64,000 nucleotides of DNA. Origin: Paenibacillus sp. Soil766. GTDB taxonomy: Bacteria > Bacillota > Bacilli > Paenibacillales > NBRC-103111. Under the pieces are notes generated by a model that was not told the DNA's origin, searched no databases, and saw only the letters and a program-made list of their open reading frames with translations. Shown here one piece after another: positions 7,871-17,143 of the stretch (its first letter is position 1; every line of letters starts with the position of its first letter). The position numbers and the translations under genes were made by a program. The stretch lies in contig NZ_LMSJ01000002.1 in NCBI RefSeq assembly GCF_001428105.1, positions 95,474 through 159,473 of the forward strand, in the 5' to 3' direction.

Positions 7871-8398
7871 ATGCGACTGATCAGAAAAATTACAGACAAC
7901 GATATCCTCGGTAGTGCACTTGAATATATTGATACCATCTCTCGATACGGATCAAGAGGTGTTGTAGTTGATAACCTGATGAACGTTGCACTGATGTATA
8001 TGTCCTCTACGAATCTGTACAAGCTGCCTGGTGGAGGGGTAGATGAAGGCGAGGATTCTAAGGATGCCTTTCTACGTGAAATTCAGGAAGAGACTGGTTA
8101 TGATGCAGAAATCATTCATGAGTTGGGATATATCGAAGAGCATAAAAACAGAAATAACTATATGCAATTCTCCTACTGTTATCTAGCGAAAGCAAACGAT
8201 AGCATCTGCGATCCGATGCTGACTGACAACGAAATACAACTAGGGATGGTTGTTCGATGGATGACACTTGACCAAGCATTGTCAGTGATGCAGGAATCAG
8301 TGTTAAATTGTGCCGATTATTCAGCCAAATTTATGCTTCTTCGAGATCAGACGATACTTGAAGAGGCCATATGTCGATTAACCGAAGAGGCTGTGTAG
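7871..8398 (+). CDS. Nudix hydrolase
   Basis: 175 residues from ATG 7871, 8 bases after GGGAG. An ATG at 7847 is in frame, but a TATAAT at 7833-7838 would put the transcript start almost on it. The Nudix box is complete: GGGVDEGEDSKDAFLREIQEETG matches G-x5-E-x7-R-E-x2-E-E-x-G, so the metal-binding glutamates are present. Such enzymes hydrolyse nucleoside diphosphates linked to another group; the substrate is not apparent. A single gene with its own promoter. Confidence 0.9.
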   Translation: MRLIRKITDNDILGSALEYIDTISRYGSRGVVVDNLMNVALMYMSSTNLYKLPGGGVDEGEDSKDAFLREIQEETGYDAEIIHELGYIEEHKNRNNYMQFSYCYLAKANDSICDPMLTDNEIQLGMVVRWMTLDQALSVMQESVLNCADYSAKFMLLRDQTILEEAICRLTEEAV

Positions 8399-8548
8399 AG
8401 ATCCCTATGCGAATGTCGCAATCTTACATGTCCTATGGCATCAATATGAACTAATAAATCGTTCTTCTATATGCTATTGTCAATCTGTATTGAAATGAAG
8501 GGGAATTCCGGACTTCAAACACTTTCATAGAAAGAAGGATTGACGACG

Positions 8549-9631
8549 ATGAGCAAAAAGCTGCGTATTGGGATCATCGGAACTGGGGGCATTGCCAGAG
8601 CCCATATATCCGCGTATAAAAAGCTAGATTATGTGGAAATTGTAGGTGTGGCAGATGTAATTCCAGGCAAGGCGTTCGCATTTGCACAGGCGGAAGGATT
8701 AACGGAAGCTGCTTCCTTTGATAGTCATACGGATTTATTGCGCTTGGATTTGGATGGGGTTAGCATTTGTACGCCGAACGTTTCCCATCACATAACGACT
8801 GTGGATTCGTTGCGCTCAGGAAAGAATGTTCTACTTGAGAAACCGATGTCGGTGACACTTGAAGAAGGTGTTGATATGACACAGGCGGCGAAGGAGAGCG
8901 GGAAAATGCTAACACTAGGTTTCCAGCCTCGCTATGATCCGAATATGAAACTACTGCAAACGATTGTGCAATCAGGACGACTGGGCAATGTCTATTATGT
9001 AGAGACTGGTGGCGGGCGTCGTCGGGGTATGCCGGGCGGGACATTCATCAGTAAACAGCTCGCCGGAGCAGGCGCGATGGCGGATATTGGTTGTTACTCG
9101 TTAGATATGGCGCTGAATACGCTTGGATATCCCCGCCCGCTAACGGTGTCTGCCTTTACGTCTAACCATTTCGGTACGAACTCCCTGTACCATCCGGAAG
9201 CGAGCAAGTTCGAAGTTGAAGATTTCGGGGTTGCGATGGTGCGCTTCGAGAATGATCTTGTGCTTCAATTCAAAATTTCGTGGGCGATGCACATGGATAC
9301 CCTAGGAGCAACGATGTTCCTCGGTACGGATGCGGGGCTTAAAGTGACGCCGGCCGGTGCTGGGCCGTGGTCAGGTGTATGGGATGGCTCCGTAGGATCC
9401 ATCACGCTATTCCATGATGAATTCGGCGGACATACAGCGACGCCAGTTCCGCTTGTCGAGCATAAATTGAATTTGTTCGATCAGAAAGTACACGATTTTG
9501 CCGAAGCGGTTAGGGATGGTCGACCAGCTCCAATTCCTGGTGAGCAGATTCTTATCCAACAGGCGATTATTGATGGCGTGCTGCGCTCCGCGGCGGCCCG
9601 TCGTGAGGTATCGGTAGAGTTACCTCGCTGA
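8549..9631 (+). CDS. Gfo/Idh/MocA family NAD(P)-dependent oxidoreductase
   Basis: 360 residues from ATG 8549, 9 bases after AAAGAAGGA. The N terminus holds a Rossmann motif, IGIIGTGGIARAH, and the family signature VLLEKPMSVT at about residue 95, where the Lys contacts the cofactor and substrate. The C-terminal half is the usual alpha/beta substrate domain with GGAMADIGCYSLD-like sequence (AGAGAMADIGCYSLDMA), His-containing as expected. Members oxidise or epimerise sugars and inositols. It stands alone, ending in a terminator, so no pathway can be assigned. Confidence 0.9.
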   Translation: MSKKLRIGIIGTGGIARAHISAYKKLDYVEIVGVADVIPGKAFAFAQAEGLTEAASFDSHTDLLRLDLDGVSICTPNVSHHITTVDSLRSGKNVLLEKPMSVTLEEGVDMTQAAKESGKMLTLGFQPRYDPNMKLLQTIVQSGRLGNVYYVETGGGRRRGMPGGTFISKQLAGAGAMADIGCYSLDMALNTLGYPRPLTVSAFTSNHFGTNSLYHPEASKFEVEDFGVAMVRFENDLVLQFKISWAMHMDTLGATMFLGTDAGLKVTPAGAGPWSGVWDGSVGSITLFHDEFGGHTATPVPLVEHKLNLFDQKVHDFAEAVRDGRPAPIPGEQILIQQAIIDGVLRSAAARREVSVELPR

Positions 9632-9653
9632 AATTGTGATATATGAAATAAGG

Positions 9654-9680
9654 AAAAGCAGCCCAAATGGCTGCTTTTTC
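9654..9680 (+). terminator. Terminator of the oxidoreductase gene
   Basis: AAAAGCAGCC pairs with GGCTGCTTTT around a five-base loop, followed by T-rich sequence, 23 bases past the stop codon. Confidence 0.85.
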
Positions 9681-9728
9681 TTATGGCCTGCTGATGTATG
9701 TATGAATCGCAAGTCCATCCAAACCTAC

Positions 9729-9751
9729 GAACACCTTGGTGTTCTTTTTTT
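9729..9751 (+). terminator. Second compact terminator
   Basis: GAACACC TT GGTGTTC is a perfect seven-base-pair hairpin followed by a run of seven Ts. It insulates the next promoter, which begins 10 bases later. Confidence 0.75.
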
Positions 9752-9760
9752 CAAGATTTA

Positions 9761-9787
9761 TGTCACAGATGGACACCGCCATTTGTC
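9761..9787 (+). promoter_or_regulatory. ECF41-type promoter of the sigma factor gene
   Basis: TGTCACA (9761-9767), exactly 16 bases, then TGTC (9784-9787) followed by TTA. The known ECF41 promoter has TGTCACA at -35 and CGTC at -10; this differs by one base. The same layout occurs at 11318-11344, upstream of the presumed target gene. Autoregulation is implied. Confidence 0.75.
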
Positions 9788-9853
9788 TTATCTAAGACGT
9801 TTTTTTTTGTCAGAATGACTGAAGTTTCTCTTTAGGAATGAAGGAGGGTTATT

Positions 9854-10762
9854 ATGCAAAGTTCCACGATGGATCAACCTACAACGAATATGGAGGATTT
9901 GTATACAACCTACAAGCCTCATTTATTTTCCATTGCGTACCGGATGCTTGGTTCTAGATCAGATGCAGAGGATATGGTGCAAGATTTGTTCATTAGCATT
10001 CATGATCATATCAATGAGAATATTCATAATACCAAGTCATACTTAAGTAAAATGATGGTCAATCGATGTTTGAATGAATTAAAGTCAGCGCGAAAAAAAA
10101 GAATTAGCTATGTGGGAAATTGGCTGCCAGAACCAACCGTGCAGTTAGGCGAGGATCGTCCGTTGGAAAGCGCAGAGCGCCATGATAGGATTTCATATGC
10201 TTTTCTTATTCTGATGGATAAACTGACCCCCTTGGAGAGAGCGGTGTTTATTCTTCGCGAAGTTTTTGCGTATGAACATAGTGAAATTGGTGAAATGTTT
10301 AATAAAACGGAAGTGAATTGCCGGAAAATATACAGTCGTGTCAAGAAGAAGGTAGATGTGTCCTCAGAAAAGCAGGCAAGTTCATCCACCCGTCTAGTTC
10401 AAGAAAAGGAACTGGTGACACGATTCATTTCGGCGATTGCGAATGGTAACATTCAATCCTTGGTGGATATGTTAACAGAGGATGTCATACTGATTGCAGA
10501 CGGTGGAGGGAAAGTATCGGCAGCTATCCATCCGATCTATTGGAAAGAACGCGTGCTCAAGTTATTGGGTGCTCTCTCACAAAGTCGCTTCCCAGTTTCG
10601 AAAGCGCAGCTTGCCCAGGTCAATGAGCAGCCAGGGGTATTGATATCGCAAGATGGTGTTCCAACTGGTGTCATTTGTTTTGAATGGGATGAACAAACCA
10701 TGGCTATTCAACGAATTTACATTATTGTGAATCCAGATAAACTACAACATTTAGCTATTTGA
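9854..10762 (+). CDS. ECF41-group RNA polymerase sigma factor (SigJ-like) with SnoaL-like C-terminal domain
   Basis: 302 residues, ATG 9854 after GAAGGAGGG. Region sigma-2 covers about residues 12-80 (YKPHLFSIAYRMLGSRSDAEDMVQDLF), sigma-4 about 110-170. The ECF41 hallmarks are all visible: the linker motif WLPEP (about residue 90), DGGGK (about 218) and NPDKL (about 293) in a C-terminal NTF2/SnoaL-like domain, which in this group replaces a separate anti-sigma factor by acting in cis. ECF41 genes are usually next to a carboxymuconolactone decarboxylase, oxidoreductase or epimerase gene; here such a gene lies at 11380. The inducing signal is unknown. Confidence 0.92.
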   Translation: MQSSTMDQPTTNMEDLYTTYKPHLFSIAYRMLGSRSDAEDMVQDLFISIHDHINENIHNTKSYLSKMMVNRCLNELKSARKKRISYVGNWLPEPTVQLGEDRPLESAERHDRISYAFLILMDKLTPLERAVFILREVFAYEHSEIGEMFNKTEVNCRKIYSRVKKKVDVSSEKQASSSTRLVQEKELVTRFISAIANGNIQSLVDMLTEDVILIADGGGKVSAAIHPIYWKERVLKLLGALSQSRFPVSKAQLAQVNEQPGVLISQDGVPTGVICFEWDEQTMAIQRIYIIVNPDKLQHLAI

Positions 10763-11211
10763 GGGTTTACGGCGAAGTCGTATACTGCCAATTGCCCATA
10801 AAATCAAGGGAATGACAATGTAGACAGCGGGGTAAAAAAGCTAATCAGAAACATGCTCTTAAGTGTAAACGAAAGCCGAAGGTTGTGTGTGATATAGATG
10901 ACGTATATCAACAAGATGAAAGCCATGACGTAAGCGATAAACTTCCAATTTTGAATTCCTGTCCACTCCGATAAACCATAGCTAAGAATAAATAAACATA
11001 GGGATAATTTAATGAAAGCTCCAAGCAACCAAAGTGGTATGAAGAAAGCATCGATATTCTGAACGAAATTGAGAATAGATACGAATTTCGTTAGTGAAAG
11101 TTGGGTTTCATCCATTAACTTAAAGGATCGTATGACAATATCGGAGCAATCCTTGAACTGTTCACTGAGATAGTCTTCATTCACTTCTATACTCGTGCTG
11201 ATTGCCTCCAA
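10751..11211 (-). pseudogene. Remnant of a spore germination operon: GerA start fused to GerB end
   Basis: The open frame 11211-10804 begins like GerA-family proteins (DYLSEQFKDCSDIVIRSFKL) and, after about 45 residues, turns into the last third of a GerB-family permease (FVQNIDAFFIPLWLLGAFIKL). A one-base shift at the T-run near 10835 brings back the missing GerB tail in another frame (FYPAVYIVIPLILWAIG, ending at TAA 10753-10751). A deletion removing the rest of gerA and most of gerB, then a frameshift, explains this. The stop lies inside the end of the sigma factor gene on the other strand. An apparently intact ger operon lies at 18287-22060. Confidence 0.75.
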
Positions 11212-11317
11212 GGATGATTCCCTCCAGTGCCTATGATCTCAGAGATAGTATGAACAGAGCGGAAAGTGCTTATGCAGAAATTGGCAGGTATGAGAAGGGG
11301 GAGCGAGTAAAAGATGA

Positions 11318-11344
11318 TGTCACACATTAAAGTCGCCAGTTGTC
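11318..11344 (+). promoter_or_regulatory. ECF41-type promoter of the CMD-like gene
   Basis: TGTCACA (11318-11324), a 16-base spacer, then TGTC (11341-11344) and TTA, identical in both boxes and spacing to the promoter before the ECF41 sigma gene. The start codon follows 35 bases after the -10 box. Confidence 0.78.
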
Positions 11345-11379
11345 TTAATAGTGTCAGAAAAAATAGGAGGTAATCACTT

Positions 11380-11859
11380 ATGACACAACGTTTAAATTAT
11401 ATGCAGCAATCACCGGAGCTTTTCAAAAAAATGCTGGAATTCAGCAACGCCGAACATGATAGTGCGGTTGAAGAGAAGATTCTTGATCTAGTTCACATCA
11501 GAGCCTCACAAATGAACGGGTGCGGATTCTGTCTAGACATGCATGTTAAACAAGCCAAGATTCATGGGGAAGGCGAGCTTCGCCTATACCACACTGCAAT
11601 ATGGAGAGAATCAACACTGTTTACGCCGCGCGAGCGGGCGGCACTTGCTTGGACAGAGATTCTGACTAAGCTTCCTGAACATGGTGTGCCGGACGAATTG
11701 TATGATCGTGTTCGTGGACAGTTCTCTGAAAAAGAAATCTCAGATCTGACTTTCTCTGTAATGGCGATTAATGCTTGGAATCGCATTAATGTCGCTTTCA
11801 AGAACGTACCAGGCTCGGCTGATGCAGCATTCGGATTGACAAAAGCTGGCCTTAGCTAA
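11380..11859 (+). CDS. Carboxymuconolactone decarboxylase (AhpD-like) family protein
   Basis: 159 residues, ATG 11380 after AATAGGAGG. The AhpD-type redox core is present: VHIRASQMNGCGFCLDMHVKQA has the C-x2-C pair and the His four residues later, and the upstream Glu (EEKILDLVHIR) and WRESTLFTPRERAALAWTE follow. Such proteins are small alkyl-hydroperoxidase-like enzymes with thiol chemistry. Its promoter matches that of the ECF41 sigma factor, so it is the likely target of that sigma factor. A strong terminator follows. Confidence 0.9.
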   Translation: MTQRLNYMQQSPELFKKMLEFSNAEHDSAVEEKILDLVHIRASQMNGCGFCLDMHVKQAKIHGEGELRLYHTAIWRESTLFTPRERAALAWTEILTKLPEHGVPDELYDRVRGQFSEKEISDLTFSVMAINAWNRINVAFKNVPGSADAAFGLTKAGLS

Positions 11860-11870
11860 ATTTCAAATAC

Positions 11871-11907
11871 AAAAAGATCTGGTGCTTCGCGCATCCAGAT
11901 CTTTTTG
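11871..11907. terminator. Bidirectional terminator
   Basis: AAAAAGATCTGG and its reverse complement flank an 11-base loop, with A- and T-runs on both sides. It lies between the convergent CMD-like and S-layer-type genes. Confidence 0.88.
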
Positions 11908-11919
11908 GCATTGATGTCA

Positions 11920-14900
11920 TTATTGCAAGGATGACTTCAATTTCTTCAATGAATTAGAGATCGCCTTGGCGCTCTCCGCACGGGACGTCTGACCTTGCGG
12001 ATCCAAGCGATTGTGGTCTTTACCTTCGATCAAGCCAAGGACTATTGCTTTCTCAATGGCTTCTCTTGCCCAATCACTGATCAAGTCATCATCCGTAAAT
12101 GTCGGTTTCATGCTAACGGCTCCAGCAGGAGTCCCGCTGACTTCCGCAGCCCGAAGCAGCATGACCGCCATCTGTTCGCGAGTTATCGTGAGGTCCGGAG
12201 CGAAGTTGTTACTTTCGGCTCCGTTCACGATACCAGCTTCTGCAAGCGCTGTGACGGCTTCGGCATACCATGCGTGCTCGGAGACGTCAGCAAAAGGAGA
12301 CCGTTGTGTTGCTTTCAGCATCATAGTTCTTGCAAGCAACGCGGCAAACTCAGCTCGCGTTACGGCTCTGGCCGGTTCGAATGTCATATCGGTTACACCT
12401 TGCACGACGTGCTTTGCACTTAATTCGGAAATAGCCGGTTTCGCCCAATGTCCTTCAGGAACATCCGTGTAAAGCTTGTGGTACTCCAGAGTGATGTATG
12501 TACTGAAGTGATTCAACTGAGCCTCCAATACATCCCCTTTCAATTCCCCACCGACATACTCCATATTTCCGTTATTGTCGATATAATAGATGCCCAACAG
12601 GTTGGTGTCCACATTGGGATTGATCTTAAAGGTAATAGTGATTGGAGTTTCAAAAGTGCTGATTTCTTTCTCCTCACCAGTACTGTTCACAATGCTCAGA
12701 TGGAAGTCAATGGCATCGCTAGCGCTTCTTACAACCACATTTGTTGAACCGTAGGCATGATTCAGCTGCGTGGTTACATTCTCTTTATCCAATTTGTTTA
12801 GTATGAAGGAAATTGTTCCGTCTTTCAGTTCTCCCTCGGTCGCTTGTGAAGCAATAAATTGTAGAGCATCATGGGTTAGTGTTACTCTCAGATCGTCTCT
12901 GATGATTTCCAAAGAGCCGGTTTGGAGCAATTCGATCGTATTGGCCGGCAGAATAACCTGGTTCTGTTCACCCGATAACTCGAAAATAACGTTCCCATTC
13001 ACCTGAGTCAAATCTTCAGGCTTTACAATAAGCGAGGTTGTTTCCGGCTTTGGTGCAGGTGTTGGCACAGACTCTTGCGATGGGTTGCCTTCTGGGTCCA
13101 ACGGTTTCCCATAATTCGTCCACTGTCTCAAATCGACAATCTGTAGTCGATCAAGCGTATAGTTGGCGGTATCCCGGTATTCGTTAGCGCCGGATTCGAA
13201 CAATAAATACAGCTTCCCATTACGTTCGATCGTATTCTCCAACATAGGTGGGACGAGCAAATCGTTATTGCCGGCTGCTTTCGCTTGACTATCCACATAC
13301 CACAAGGGAACGTCAATGGCATTTATCTTTACGGTCGTATCGGCTGTTCCGTTAAAATCAGGTTTATTGTATTTCAAAAGATTGCTGTCCCTGCTCCGCG
13401 AATAGGACTGGCTAAGCATGATGCTGTCATGCAGCATCGCCATTCCTTGTGTTTTATCCGGTATGGACAAAATCAAATCGGGAACAACCGCATTAGTTCC
13501 GTCATTTCTACCAGTCGGCAGAACATCAGTTTGGTCGTCCAATCGGTAACCAGCTACCCAGGCATATTGGTACGAATTGTCGCGGGTTAACACTTTATGA
13601 CTGGCAGGTGTCGTGTAGGTAGGAGGGTAGTAATATTCTCCGACCCATAGAACGCCGTCGGCATAATTAGTAAAGGATGCGTTAGTGATCGTTAAAAACT
13701 TGCTTTCGAAAGAGACGCCGCCTTTATCCGGTGCGTTGATCAGGTCTTCCTTACTCAGTTGATAGATTGTTGACCCGGAAGCAATCCATACATGATCTTT
13801 GCTGACGGCTACTCCTCCGGCATGGCCGTTATAAGGCACATTGCCATCATATAGGTTTACATATTTGATCAATTGATCGGTTTTGGCGTCGATGATCGAC
13901 AGGGTGCTCGGACGTTTGTCCTCCATATAACTGGTGATGATAATCCAATCCTCATCTTTGTCGTACGCCATTCCTTGCGGAACGAAATCTTCGGCAAGTC
14001 CAGGGATGATGGCTCCTTCACTGCTTACGTTCCATAGCGTTTGGTAAGCCGGATTAAATGAATTTATAGCCCTTTCCGTTTGTGTGATGCGTTGATGAGT
14101 TGGCGTTGCCGCGACTATCGCCGATCGTAGTGATTCGTTGTCAGATGAATCGAGAGCGGATATCTCGAAGGAATACGAGATTTCTCCTTGAAGCAGCGGA
14201 ACATGTAACGTTGTTTGTCCGGCAGGTATCATGATGTCCAACAATCCATTTTTATAAATTTTATACGCGTTGATATCCGATTCTATGTTGGCGTTCCAGC
14301 TGAGCGAAACGTTACCTTCACCAGCAACAGCAATGACGCCAGTCGGAGCTGCGGGGGCAAGATCGTCTGTTTTCGTTCTTGGAGGCACTTGTCCATCCTG
14401 CAATACGCCAGGCGATGTGGATTGCATCGTACCGATCTTCCTCATGGTAGTCGAGCCGTCAAACGGGTAAGCATAGGTGATTGTCTTTTTCTCAGCATAG
14501 TCAGTAGCACCGTTATCGTTATAAATAGCACGGATAATTTCTGTTCCAGCCGGATCGGAAATCGCGATCGTTTGCTGACCAGCATTGATGAGACCGTTGA
14601 CGTCATTTATTTTGTATATGTGTCCTTGTGGCATGTACTTTTCCGTATAGGCATCGAAATAGTAATGATTAAAATGCTCATCCGAATAAAAGTCGAGTCC
14701 GACATTGCGAGTCCAAATTAACTTAATTTCGCGTGGAGCGATCACGAATGATTGGTCGATCGTTTTCTCCCAGCTTTTCGTCACATCAGAACTAGTAAAT
14801 TGTAGCTTGTAGCCCTGGAGATCTATCGAAGCGTTGCTTGAATTGAATATCTCTACGAATTCATAGGCATCATAACTGGTAGGCGCCCCTGAGGGTAAGT

Positions 14901-16944
14901 AGTTCCCTGTGTCTGGAGAAAGCTCTGTAATCAGAAGCTTAGGCAGCATCGCTTCTGATGGCGTCACGATTACCGCAGTGGATTTCAAGGATTCATTGCT
15001 TGCAGTATCTACTGCTGTTACCTCGAACTTATATGGTCGATTATTTTGTAAATTAATGATCGTAGTGGTTGTATGATTACCTAGCAATGTTTGAGTTAGA
15101 GTTCCATCCATATACACATTGTAATAGGCGACATCTGCCTCCAGGTTCGCATTCCAGCTCAATTCGCTGCTGTTTGTTTGTGATGCAGCAGCTACACCTG
15201 TAGGTGCGGCCGGTGGGATGGTGTCTGATGGCGATGGTGGCTGCTGAGCGGCAAATATGGAACCTGGTGTAGCGGTTTCGGCATATCCAAGCTTTCGCAA
15301 TGTGATCGTTCCATCCGTTGGAAATTTGAAATTAGCCCCTCGATTTTCACCAACATCTACCGCGTCATAGGAAACCGTGCTGATCGGTACGTCGTTCGGT
15401 GCTGCGATAGATAACGTTCTAGGCGAGGCGTTGGCCATTCCTCCTAATGCATCAACTTCAACAAGCTGATCCGTGGTCAGGTTCGTCCCGTAGCTTGCAT
15501 TAAAACCTGCCAATGTAGCTGTGTTCGTTGTGGAGTTGCTTGTATTTTTGGCCCATAACACGACTGTTCCCTTTGGCTGAATCACGATATCGGTTGTAAT
15601 CGGCCATTTATATACAGTTGGCGTCGTGTAAATGACTTTATAGTCCTTCAAATGAATGAGTTCGCTGCCCGTATTATAGATTTCAACAAACTCATAGGCA
15701 TCAGGCGTGCCGCTGTTCATATCAATCTTCAAGCTATCCGGTACGACTTCCGTGATCATCAGGGTAGGATATTGTCGTGGCGTGCCTGCGAGAGCATCCG
15801 ATAGAGCTGATTCCTGGCCGATGTTATCCACGGCTGTGATCGTGAAATTATACGTGACATCGTTTGTCAATCCGTTTACCTTGTACGTCGTACCTGTTAC
15901 TGTACCTGAAATGTTGCTGCCGTTCATATAAACCTTGTAGCCTGCTAAATCAGATTCCGTGTTGGCATTCCAGGTAAGCGTTGTCGATGTTGGGCCTGCA
16001 ACCACCATCAAGCCAACAGGTGTTGAGGGAGGCAGGTCGTTATTCGTTAGCGTGGTTGTACGGACTGACGACGAGCGTGGAGATTCATTGCCATTGGTAT
16101 CCTTAGCGGTTACTTGTATGTTATAGGTGGTTCCGCTCGTCAAGTCAGGGATCGAATAGGTTGTACCTGTCACGGTAAAGACTTGCTGAGTCTCTGCAAG
16201 GTAAACTTTGTAGCCGGCTAAATTCTCTTCTGAATTCGCGTTCCAGCTTAATTCAATGCTGTTTAAAAAAGGTGTTGCCGTCAAACCAGAAGGGATTGCT
16301 AGCGTGCCGGGTGTGGGTATTTGTCCGTTTGCGATTTTTGTTACATCCAAGTTCCCCGCAGTGTAGGTGTAAGTTACACTTTTGTCGAGTTTATTTGTGC
16401 CATCAACTACTCCATCGTTTATGTAAGCCCCGCTGATCACATTTCCATTAACGTCTGCGATCGCTACTCGCCGTTTCGATGAATCATGCAGCCCTTGACC
16501 ACTCGTCGTCAAGGCAACTTCGAATACACTTTCTGCGGTTAGGTTGACGCCATAATTCGCATTAAAGCTGCTCAGTGGCACGATCAGCGGCACATTGGAG
16601 GCATCGGTTTTTTTCAACCAAAGCACCAAAGAGCTTTTAGGTCCAATCGTTTTGTTAGTAATAGGCCATGTGTTTTTGGGAGTCGTGTACGGTGAATCCG
16701 TATAGTACTGTAATTTGAAGTCTTGAAGATCGATCGTCTGCGACGTCCTATTAAAGATCTCAATATATTCATAGGATTGACTTGTACCACTTGAAGCGGG
16801 CACGATCTCGGTGATCACCAAGTCAGATGGACTTATTGCTGCGGCATGGGCAACTGGGACGGTTCCCAATCCTGCGACATTCACTACCAACAACGCGGCG
16901 ACTAAGCACTTAGCGAACATTGCCGAAAAACTTTTCTTGTACAA
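11920..16944 (-). CDS. Very large secreted SLH-domain protein with lamin-tail, Fn3 and propeller-like domains
   Basis: 1674 residues from TTG 16944, seven bases after GGAGG. Residues 1-36 are a signal peptide ending AHAAA. Three lamin-tail-type (LTD) domains follow at about 38-210, 393-565 and 668-855, each starting with ITE(I/V/L)xP and containing E(Y/F)(I/V)EI(F/Y)N. Four fibronectin type III domains with LSWNAN-type strands lie at about 217-300, 303-390, 577-662 and 863-950. Residues 955-1290 (VPQGMAYDKDEDWIIITSY, AGGVAVSKDHVWIASG) resemble a beta-propeller. After a Pro-rich linker and a beta-rich region, three SLH domains (about 1491-1674) anchor it to pyruvylated secondary cell-wall polymer. 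LTD domains in bacterial exoproteins often accompany nucleases, but no nuclease motif is visible. Function is structural or adhesive by inference. Confidence 0.88.
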   Translation of the reverse strand: MYKKSFSAMFAKCLVAALLVVNVAGLGTVPVAHAAAISPSDLVITEIVPASSGTSQSYEYIEIFNRTSQTIDLQDFKLQYYTDSPYTTPKNTWPITNKTIGPKSSLVLWLKKTDASNVPLIVPLSSFNANYGVNLTAESVFEVALTTSGQGLHDSSKRRVAIADVNGNVISGAYINDGVVDGTNKLDKSVTYTYTAGNLDVTKIANGQIPTPGTLAIPSGLTATPFLNSIELSWNANSEENLAGYKVYLAETQQVFTVTGTTYSIPDLTSGTTYNIQVTAKDTNGNESPRSSSVRTTTLTNNDLPPSTPVGLMVVAGPTSTTLTWNANTESDLAGYKVYMNGSNISGTVTGTTYKVNGLTNDVTYNFTITAVDNIGQESALSDALAGTPRQYPTLMITEVVPDSLKIDMNSGTPDAYEFVEIYNTGSELIHLKDYKVIYTTPTVYKWPITTDIVIQPKGTVVLWAKNTSNSTTNTATLAGFNASYGTNLTTDQLVEVDALGGMANASPRTLSIAAPNDVPISTVSYDAVDVGENRGANFKFPTDGTITLRKLGYAETATPGSIFAAQQPPSPSDTIPPAAPTGVAAASQTNSSELSWNANLEADVAYYNVYMDGTLTQTLLGNHTTTTIINLQNNRPYKFEVTAVDTASNESLKSTAVIVTPSEAMLPKLLITELSPDTGNYLPSGAPTSYDAYEFVEIFNSSNASIDLQGYKLQFTSSDVTKSWEKTIDQSFVIAPREIKLIWTRNVGLDFYSDEHFNHYYFDAYTEKYMPQGHIYKINDVNGLINAGQQTIAISDPAGTEIIRAIYNDNGATDYAEKKTITYAYPFDGSTTMRKIGTMQSTSPGVLQDGQVPPRTKTDDLAPAAPTGVIAVAGEGNVSLSWNANIESDINAYKIYKNGLLDIMIPAGQTTLHVPLLQGEISYSFEISALDSSDNESLRSAIVAATPTHQRITQTERAINSFNPAYQTLWNVSSEGAIIPGLAEDFVPQGMAYDKDEDWIIITSYMEDKRPSTLSIIDAKTDQLIKYVNLYDGNVPYNGHAGGVAVSKDHVWIASGSTIYQLSKEDLINAPDKGGVSFESKFLTITNASFTNYADGVLWVGEYYYPPTYTTPASHKVLTRDNSYQYAWVAGYRLDDQTDVLPTGRNDGTNAVVPDLILSIPDKTQGMAMLHDSIMLSQSYSRSRDSNLLKYNKPDFNGTADTTVKINAIDVPLWYVDSQAKAAGNNDLLVPPMLENTIERNGKLYLLFESGANEYRDTANYTLDRLQIVDLRQWTNYGKPLDPEGNPSQESVPTPAPKPETTSLIVKPEDLTQVNGNVIFELSGEQNQVILPANTIELLQTGSLEIIRDDLRVTLTHDALQFIASQATEGELKDGTISFILNKLDKENVTTQLNHAYGSTNVVVRSASDAIDFHLSIVNSTGEEKEISTFETPITITFKINPNVDTNLLGIYYIDNNGNMEYVGGELKGDVLEAQLNHFSTYITLEYHKLYTDVPEGHWAKPAISELSAKHVVQGVTDMTFEPARAVTRAEFAALLARTMMLKATQRSPFADVSEHAWYAEAVTALAEAGIVNGAESNNFAPDLTITREQMAVMLLRAAEVSGTPAGAVSMKPTFTDDDLISDWAREAIEKAIVLGLIEGKDHNRLDPQGQTSRAESAKAISNSLKKLKSSLQ

Positions 16945-17075
16945 TGTAATTCCTCCATTTCATTTGGGAGAGTGAGAACCAAAATCCAGAAATCCAAAAA
17001 AACTGGAAAATCACATGGGAGAACGATGCTTCTAAAAGCTACATGTAGACTGACTCCTTTCTGTGAATAAACAAC

Positions 17076-17123
17076 AAAAAGCCCTAACAACCGCGATGTA
17101 TACACATCGCTTGGTGTTAGGGC
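17076..17123 (-). terminator. Terminator in the leader of the S-layer-type gene
   Basis: On the minus strand GCCCTAACA/TGTTAGGGC (17123-17115 and 17089-17081) enclose GCGATGT/ACATCGC, followed by five Ts (17080-17076). It lies 132 bases before the TTG start of the S-layer-type gene with no open frame of its own, so it is either an attenuator or the end of a short RNA. Confidence 0.75.
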
Positions 17124-17143
17124 CTCTCATTATCTCCTGGCCA

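Noticed and set aside
12011..12472. Plus-strand frames opposite the SLH region
   Set aside because: Shadow of a confidently assigned minus-strand gene.
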